DNA of 64,000 nt from Candidatus Gordonibacter avicola (GTDB taxonomy: Bacteria > Actinomycetota > Coriobacteriia > Coriobacteriales > Eggerthellaceae): assembly GCA_019113915.1 (NCBI GenBank), contig DXGM01000011.1:1-64000 (forward strand). The letters are read 5' to 3'. Under the pieces are notes generated by a model that was given only the letters and a program-made list of their open reading frames with translations, had not been told where the DNA came from and searched no databases. Shown here one piece after another: positions 59,680 to 64,000 of the stretch (the stretch's first letter is position 1; each line of letters opens with the position of its first letter). The position numbers were made by a program, and so were the translations under genes.

Positions 59680-60519
59680 ATGGCGAAGCAGGTAAGCCTG
59701 TTCACGTTGGGGGAAAGCACCTCGCTTCCCGAATACGACGCGCACCGCCTGCTGGCGTCTACCTGTTTTGTGCTGGGCATTGATCCGGACGACCCCGACG
59801 AAGAGGCTGTATGTGCGGTGGTAGAACAGGGTGCAGAAGCGGTGTTCGCGCGCAATCTGGCGTACCTTGAGGCCGAGACGCGACGCGCGGGCGAACTCTG
59901 GAAAGAGACGTGCTTGGCCGTGCCGCTTTTGGAAAGCATCGCGCTGAAGGACACGCTTGAGAGCCTGCGCGCTTTTCCCGCGCGCTACCAGCCGCGGTTT
60001 TTCGCACATGAGATTCCCGCAGACATCGACTATCCCTTGTCCTGCCCCGTGCCGGAAAGCACGAAGGGCGTGAACTATGTGACCGCCTATCTGGAACAAC
60101 TGAAGGCCGAATGCCTCTTCATGCAGGTGTTTGACCGCGCTCGGTGCCACGCGGTGCTTCGGGCGGTGCATCCGCAGTATGGCGAACTCATCCTCAATCT
60201 CTTTGAGCCGGTGGTGGCCACCGCGGTGGGTTGTGCGCTGGCCGGGTGCTCGGTGCGAAACCTCACGCTGAGCGATGACGACCGGGCGCGCATAAAATCC
60301 CTGCTCAGAGAAGCTTCGCCGCGACACATGAAGAACTTTCTAGATGAAGCGGCCCTTACGGCTTGTGACCAACTTGGATTCCATGCAGCCCCCGCGAATA
60401 GTCCTGACGTCACCAACAACCGCATCCGAAACGCCGTCCGTCAGGTAGCCATCAACCTTATCCCTCGCCTCCGCGCAGCCCTCCACCACGACACGCTCAA
60501 CGGAGTTTTCCCCAGCTGA
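59680..60519 (+). CDS. DUF6179-like protein, probably lacking its true N-terminus
   Basis: 279 aa from ATG 59680, but the coding frame is already conserved-looking upstream (SPDEALAAFQEQLWAL, 59627 onward) without a start codon or ribosome-binding site. It continues VSLFTLGESTSLPEYDAHRLLAS... and ends LRAALHHDTLNGVF. The N-terminal helices of the domain seem to be in the previous ORF, one base out of frame. Either a single fused gene with a frameshift at the G5 run, or a sequencing error. It is predicted to be cytoplasmic and its function is unknown. Confidence 0.55.
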   Translation: MAKQVSLFTLGESTSLPEYDAHRLLASTCFVLGIDPDDPDEEAVCAVVEQGAEAVFARNLAYLEAETRRAGELWKETCLAVPLLESIALKDTLESLRAFPARYQPRFFAHEIPADIDYPLSCPVPESTKGVNYVTAYLEQLKAECLFMQVFDRARCHAVLRAVHPQYGELILNLFEPVVATAVGCALAGCSVRNLTLSDDDRARIKSLLREASPRHMKNFLDEAALTACDQLGFHAAPANSPDVTNNRIRNAVRQVAINLIPRLRAALHHDTLNGVFPS

Positions 60520-60552
60520 AACAAAGACTGTCAGCGCTACCACGGGATAAAA

Positions 60553-60619
60553 GCGTGACGCGCTTCGCGCTGGCTATTACACCAAAAGATGTTTCCTCTT
60601 CCAATCAGTATGGCGAGGA
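60553..60619 (+). repeat. Interspersed repeat, family B, copy 2
   Basis: GCGTGACGCGCTTCGCGCT, ATTACACCAAAAGATG and AGTATGGCGAGG blocks match 30460-30526 in the same order and spacing. Confidence 0.6.
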
Positions 60620-60627
60620 CATATTGC

Positions 60628-60660
60628 GAATCCTTCGAAGAGCGCCTCTTCGAAGGATTC
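60628..60660. terminator. 15-bp perfect hairpin downstream of the DUF6179-like gene
   Basis: GAATCCTTCGAAGAG / CTCTTCGAAGGATTC with loop CGC. No T run follows, so it may be part of the repeat and not a true terminator. Confidence 0.45.
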
Positions 60661-60699
60661 CTGCGTGCCCAAGTGGGCTTCCGTTTGTAGCAGGGGGAG

Positions 60700-60729
60700 T
60701 TGCGGGTTTGAGTGTCTAGCGCGTATAGT
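60700..60729 (+). promoter_or_regulatory. Promoter of the SLH-protease gene
   Basis: TTGCGG and TATAGT with an 18-base spacer, about 90 bases before the ATG. Confidence 0.55.
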
Positions 60730-60820
60730 GAGGTTCAACGATACGCTGAATCACCGGGTGGTTGAATCGGCGGGTCGTAGCGGCGGCGCGGCCGTCGATT
60801 CCTCTTGAAAGGAGCTCGTC

Positions 60821-63175
60821 ATGAAGTTGAGACCTGCCCCGTCCCTTGTTGTCCGCTGCGTAATTGCATTGTCCCTGGTGGCGGGTCTTGCGCCTTCGCT
60901 TGCGCTGGCCGACGAAACGCCGTCGGGTGGCAATCAGCTGGTGAATAACATCGCGCAAAACACACGCGCATCCCTTGAGCGTGTGCGCGCAACGGGAAGC
61001 GCCGCCGCTTACGCCGACCCGGCTACGTACGCGTTCGTCGACGATGGCGACGTGGCCCCGCTCACCTCCTACCCAATGAACGAAAAGTTCGACTTGCGCG
61101 ACCGCAACGTGGTCACGCCTGTAAAGCTCCAAAACCCGTGGGGCACGTGTTGGGGGTTCGGCGCTATTGCTGCGTCGGAGACCAGCATTCTCTCTGAGTT
61201 GGGCTGGGGTGCCGATGACCTCGATTTGTCCGAACTCCACCTGGCCTGGTTCTCGCACACGCCGCTACCGTTGGATGACGAAAGTGGCCAGGGCGGCGAG
61301 GGCTACTATACCGCCAGCAACGGTGCAAACGACCGGTTGGATACGGGTGGGTTCGGCTTCACGGCCACCTCGGTATTTTCTTCTGGCATTGGTCCTGTTC
61401 TGGAAAGCGACGTGCCGTACCGCAACAAAGAAGGCATAACGGAGAATAACTCAAGCGGCACGCCGGTCTATTACTCGCGGGAGGGTAACTGGTCGGTCGA
61501 CGAAAGCCTGCGCTTCGTGCAGGCGGTGGAACTGCAAGAGAGTTCCGTCCTGCCCAGTCCGGCGGCCAAGAATGTCAACGGTGAGTATGAGTACAACGCT
61601 TCCGCGACGGCGGCCTTGAAGGGCGAGCTGTTGGACGGCCGGGCAATCAGTGTTGCGTTCTGCGCAGACACGTCGCGCCCCGGCCAGGAAACACCTGCTC
61701 AGTACATCAATTTGGACACGTACGCGCACTACACCTACGACGATGCGTACGCCAACCATGTGGTCACCATTGTGGGTTGGGATGACACATATTCTAAGAG
61801 CAACTTCCTGGAGGGCCACCAGCCGCCGGCCGACGGCGCGTGGATAGCGAAAAACAGCTGGGGCTCCAGCGACGAAGAATTCCCGAACAAGAATAAGTGG
61901 GGCATCAATGACAGCGGCTACTTCTACCTGTCCTATTACGACCGCAGTCTGGCGGATTTAGAGACGTTTGATTACGACACCACGGAACTTGCGACGGGCG
62001 ATGCGGCCGAAAGCTACTACCTTAACCAGTACGATTACCTGCCTTCCGATGGTGTGACCGCGCATCACGAAGCAACGCCGGTGAGCATGGCAAACGTGTT
62101 CGAATCCAACGAGGATCAGATTGTGCGCGCGCTGTCCTGTGAAACGGCCACGCCGGGTACGGAAGTGACCTACGAGGTGTACCTGCTAAAAGACGGGTTC
62201 GCAAATCCGCGAGACGGTGAACTGCTGACGACGGTGAACATGAGGTATGCTTACGGAGGGTTCCACCGCATTGACTTGAAGGACAAATGCTACATTCCTG
62301 CCGACCAGAAGTTCTCGGTGGTGGTGACCGAGAAGGTGGGTGACCAGTACGCGTTTTTGGTTGACTCCGCCATCAACAAAAATGGCTATGACCAGTTGAC
62401 CAGTCAGGGCATTGAGCTGACCCACTACAACGTAGGCGTGGTGAATCCGGGCGAGAGTTTCGTGTACACCGATGGCGAATGGATCGACTGGCACGACGCC
62501 ATCACCGACATCAAAGCCGCGACGGGCAACGAGGCAGACTTCGACAACTTCCCGCTGAAGGCGTACTCGGACCCTATTGGTCTTCCGCCGTCGGGCTTTT
62601 CCGACGTACACGAGCGCGAATGGTACTCCGGCGTAGTTGATTACGTGGTGAGCAACGACATCATGCACGGCTACGCGGGCACGGACTTGTTTGGGCCGAA
62701 TGACACGTTGAAACGTCAAGATTTGGCGTGCCTATTGTTCAACTACCTGGCGCCGGAGGAAGCGGCTCTGTGGCAGGGCGAGGCGTGGAAGGATGCGACG
62801 TGCGAAACGCCGTTTGTGGATGCGCAGGAACCGGCCTACTATATCCCGGCGCTGAACTGGGCCTACAAGGCGGGCGTGCTTGCGGGGTATGATGATGGCT
62901 CCGGGCGCTTCGGCGTGGGGGATACCACCAGCCGCGAGCAGCTGGCCGTGGTGCTGATGCGCGCTGCGCAGCTTAACGGCGTGGGGCTGCTGGCCGCGCT
63001 TGATGACTTCCCTGACGCGGGCGAGGTGAGCCCCTGGGCCCGTGAGTCAATAGCGTGGTGCGTGGATAACGGCCTCATCACCGGCAGTGACGGCCACCTG
63101 CTTCCCGCCAAGGAAGCCACCCGCGCCGAAACCGCAAAGATGATCAGCGTGTTCGACCAGCTGCGCAAAGGTTAA
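60821..63175 (+). CDS. Secreted papain-family (C1A) cysteine protease with SLH cell-wall anchor
   Basis: 784 aa, AAAGGAGC before the ATG. A signal peptide (VVRCVIALSLVAGLAPSLALA) is followed by a C1A protease domain. The catalytic residues are in NPWGTCWGFGAIAASE (Cys110), YANHVVTIVGWDD (His313) and WIAKNSWGSS (Asn345). A beta-rich middle domain follows (lectin-like, as in other bacterial C1A surface proteases). Three SLH repeats occupy ~590-784 (FSDVHEREWYSGVVDYVVSN, FVDAQEPAYYIPALNWAYKAG, FPDAGEVSPWARESIAWCVDN). SLH domains tether proteins to secondary cell-wall polymers. It may digest host or dietary proteins at the surface. Confidence 0.92.
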   Translation: MKLRPAPSLVVRCVIALSLVAGLAPSLALADETPSGGNQLVNNIAQNTRASLERVRATGSAAAYADPATYAFVDDGDVAPLTSYPMNEKFDLRDRNVVTPVKLQNPWGTCWGFGAIAASETSILSELGWGADDLDLSELHLAWFSHTPLPLDDESGQGGEGYYTASNGANDRLDTGGFGFTATSVFSSGIGPVLESDVPYRNKEGITENNSSGTPVYYSREGNWSVDESLRFVQAVELQESSVLPSPAAKNVNGEYEYNASATAALKGELLDGRAISVAFCADTSRPGQETPAQYINLDTYAHYTYDDAYANHVVTIVGWDDTYSKSNFLEGHQPPADGAWIAKNSWGSSDEEFPNKNKWGINDSGYFYLSYYDRSLADLETFDYDTTELATGDAAESYYLNQYDYLPSDGVTAHHEATPVSMANVFESNEDQIVRALSCETATPGTEVTYEVYLLKDGFANPRDGELLTTVNMRYAYGGFHRIDLKDKCYIPADQKFSVVVTEKVGDQYAFLVDSAINKNGYDQLTSQGIELTHYNVGVVNPGESFVYTDGEWIDWHDAITDIKAATGNEADFDNFPLKAYSDPIGLPPSGFSDVHEREWYSGVVDYVVSNDIMHGYAGTDLFGPNDTLKRQDLACLLFNYLAPEEAALWQGEAWKDATCETPFVDAQEPAYYIPALNWAYKAGVLAGYDDGSGRFGVGDTTSREQLAVVLMRAAQLNGVGLLAALDDFPDAGEVSPWARESIAWCVDNGLITGSDGHLLPAKEATRAETAKMISVFDQLRKG

Positions 63176-63178
63176 GTT

Positions 63179-63270
63179 CATAGGGCAAGGGCTCTGCCCT
63201 TGTCCGGTCAGCAAACACAAACTTGTCAGGTCAATTGTAGTTGACGGCAAGGGCTCTGCCCTTGCCCTAT
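63179..63270. repeat. Nested palindromic repeat, family C, copy 2
   Basis: CATAGGGCAAGGGCTCTGCC at the left is mirrored by the sequence ending CCCTTGCCCTATG at the right. Each arm is itself a hairpin (CAAGGGC-TCT-GCCCTTG). The outer flank GGTCAACCTG pairs in orientation with CAGGTTGACC of copy 1. It lies between the convergent protease and lipase-like genes. Confidence 0.7.
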
Positions 63271-63290
63271 GGTCAACCTGGCAGGTGAGG

Positions 63291-63998
63291 CTAGGCCGAG
63301 GCTTTTGGCTTTGGCGTGAAGCGCTGCACCAACCCTTGCGTTGCTTCGCGCGCCGCCGTTTCCGCAAGGGAGCCCAGCGCGTTTACCAGCACGTCGCGGG
63401 CGCCCTCGTCCAGGTTCTTTGCCGCCTCGCCCAGCAGCGCGATGGACTTCGTGCCGCCCGAGAGCACCTCGGTGGCGTCGCGTGCGCCCGAGGCCTCGAA
63501 CGCCCGGAACAGGGCGTCCACCACCACGGCCGCTTCCTCGTCCGAGAACCGCGCGAGCCACTGGGTTATCACCGCGTCGGTGAAACGCGCGCTGTCGGTG
63601 AGCCCGTGCACGTACACGAAGTCGTCGCCTTCCACGTCCCACGTGAACACGCTGTGCTGCTGCACGCCCTTGTCCGAGCTGTGCACCACCTTTAAGTCCA
63701 GGTCAGCGGGCGAATCCATAAGCATGCCCACCACGGAATCCTGCGGCACCGTCTTGTGCACGCGGTCGCGAATGGCGGCGTATTCGGCGTCGGTTACCAT
63801 GCCGGCCTTGAAGCCGGGGCCGTCGTGCGTGAACACGCGCTCGATGCGGCTTTGCACCTCCGGCTTCGCGCGCAGCGCTGCGTACAGCGCAAGGTTGCCG
63901 CCCTTGGAGTGACCGCCCACGAACAGGCGCTTCGGCAGTCGCGGCGCCACGGCCTCCAGGTAGCGAACGGCCTGTTCCTGCGCGGGAACAGGCGCGTC
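63291..63998 (-). CDS. DUF2974/Mbeg1-like alpha/beta-hydrolase, 5' partial
   Basis: The frame stays open to the right end of the window, so the N-terminus lies beyond it; the GTG at 63950 is internal. The visible 235 residues contain the nucleophile elbow GGHSKGGNLALYAAL (Ser in G-H-S-K-G) and FTHDGPGF, both characteristic of the Mbeg1/DUF2974 lipase-like family. HSVFTWDV and a His region follow. The C-terminal half is helical. The family is common in Firmicutes and Coriobacteria; its substrate is not established. Confidence 0.82.
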   Translation of the reverse strand, partial: DAPVPAQEQAVRYLEAVAPRLPKRLFVGGHSKGGNLALYAALRAKPEVQSRIERVFTHDGPGFKAGMVTDAEYAAIRDRVHKTVPQDSVVGMLMDSPADLDLKVVHSSDKGVQQHSVFTWDVEGDDFVYVHGLTDSARFTDAVITQWLARFSDEEAAVVVDALFRAFEASGARDATEVLSGGTKSIALLGEAAKNLDEGARDVLVNALGSLAETAAREATQGLVQRFTPKPKASA

Positions 63999-64000
63999 GT

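Larger units (their letters stand above)
60520..60820. other. Intergenic region: family B repeat, strong hairpin and promoter of the protease gene
   Basis: Contains repeat family B copy 2 (60553-60619), a 15-bp perfect hairpin (60628-60660), a TTGCGG...TATAGT promoter and AAAGGAGC before the protease ATG. No small gene is seen. Confidence 0.6.

Overview
The window is about 60% GC chromosomal DNA from an anaerobic, gut-type actinobacterium. It most resembles class Coriobacteriia, family Eggerthellaceae (Slackia/Eggerthella/Senegalimassilia-like); the genus cannot be fixed from sequence alone. Reasons: a Tat-exported fumarate-reductase-like flavoprotein divergent from a membrane-embedded LuxR regulator, cytochrome bd oxidase, HypF/C/D, the class I DhnA-type aldolase, many GTG starts, and several membrane proteins with Pro/Gln/Ala-rich cytoplasmic arms.

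Layout. 0-4.6 kb: two surface proteins, a leucine-rich-repeat/DUF6273 protein that enters from the left and carries G12 and G11 tracts, and an InlB-repeat protein broken by a 2-nt deletion. 4.9-9 kb: envelope/stress genes (YtxH, PRC-barrel, VTT-family membrane protein, TM2 protein). 9-17.4 kb: aldolase, catalase behind a Fur/PerR-like palindrome, a serpin lipoprotein, tRNA-Leu(CAA), a PepV-type dipeptidase, a tyrosine phosphatase and a LytTR regulator. 18-27 kb: a 951-aa low-complexity membrane protein, glucose-6-phosphate isomerase and hypF-hypC-hypD. 27-33.3 kb: flavoprotein/LuxR pair and cydAB. 33.5-37.2 kb: DUF4190-like protein, two small XRE regulators, YqeY and a lone prepilin-like protein. 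37.6-43.6 kb: two bacterial PH-domain proteins, hemolysin III, a CorC/TlyC-type protein and a PspC protein. 43.9-58.1 kb: cell-wall hydrolase-like protein, two TrkA-type K+ regulators, purB, a Tat-anchored protein, a two-component system, purC and purL. 58.2-64 kb: small proteins, a DUF6323/DUF6179-like pair, a papain-like protease with SLH domains and the end of a lipase-like protein.

Non-coding content is unusually rich. Seven perfect copies of the ParB-binding palindrome TGTTTCACGTGAAACA lie in four AT-rich intergenic islands between 10.0 and 36.3 kb. This suggests the window is in the origin-proximal, centromere-like part of the chromosome, although dnaA and parAB are not here. Three families of short interspersed repeats sit between genes, and a fourth palindromic repeat is inserted in frame in the interdomain linker of purL.

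The most novel candidate is at 47.76-48.03 kb. Two convergent promoters with the same layout (extended -10, 6-nt gap, then GTCAGCGATGC) face each other across a 36-codon hydrophobic ORF that has a strong ribosome-binding site. A shared hairpin lies at its end. This is the architecture expected of a small type I toxin-antitoxin-like locus.
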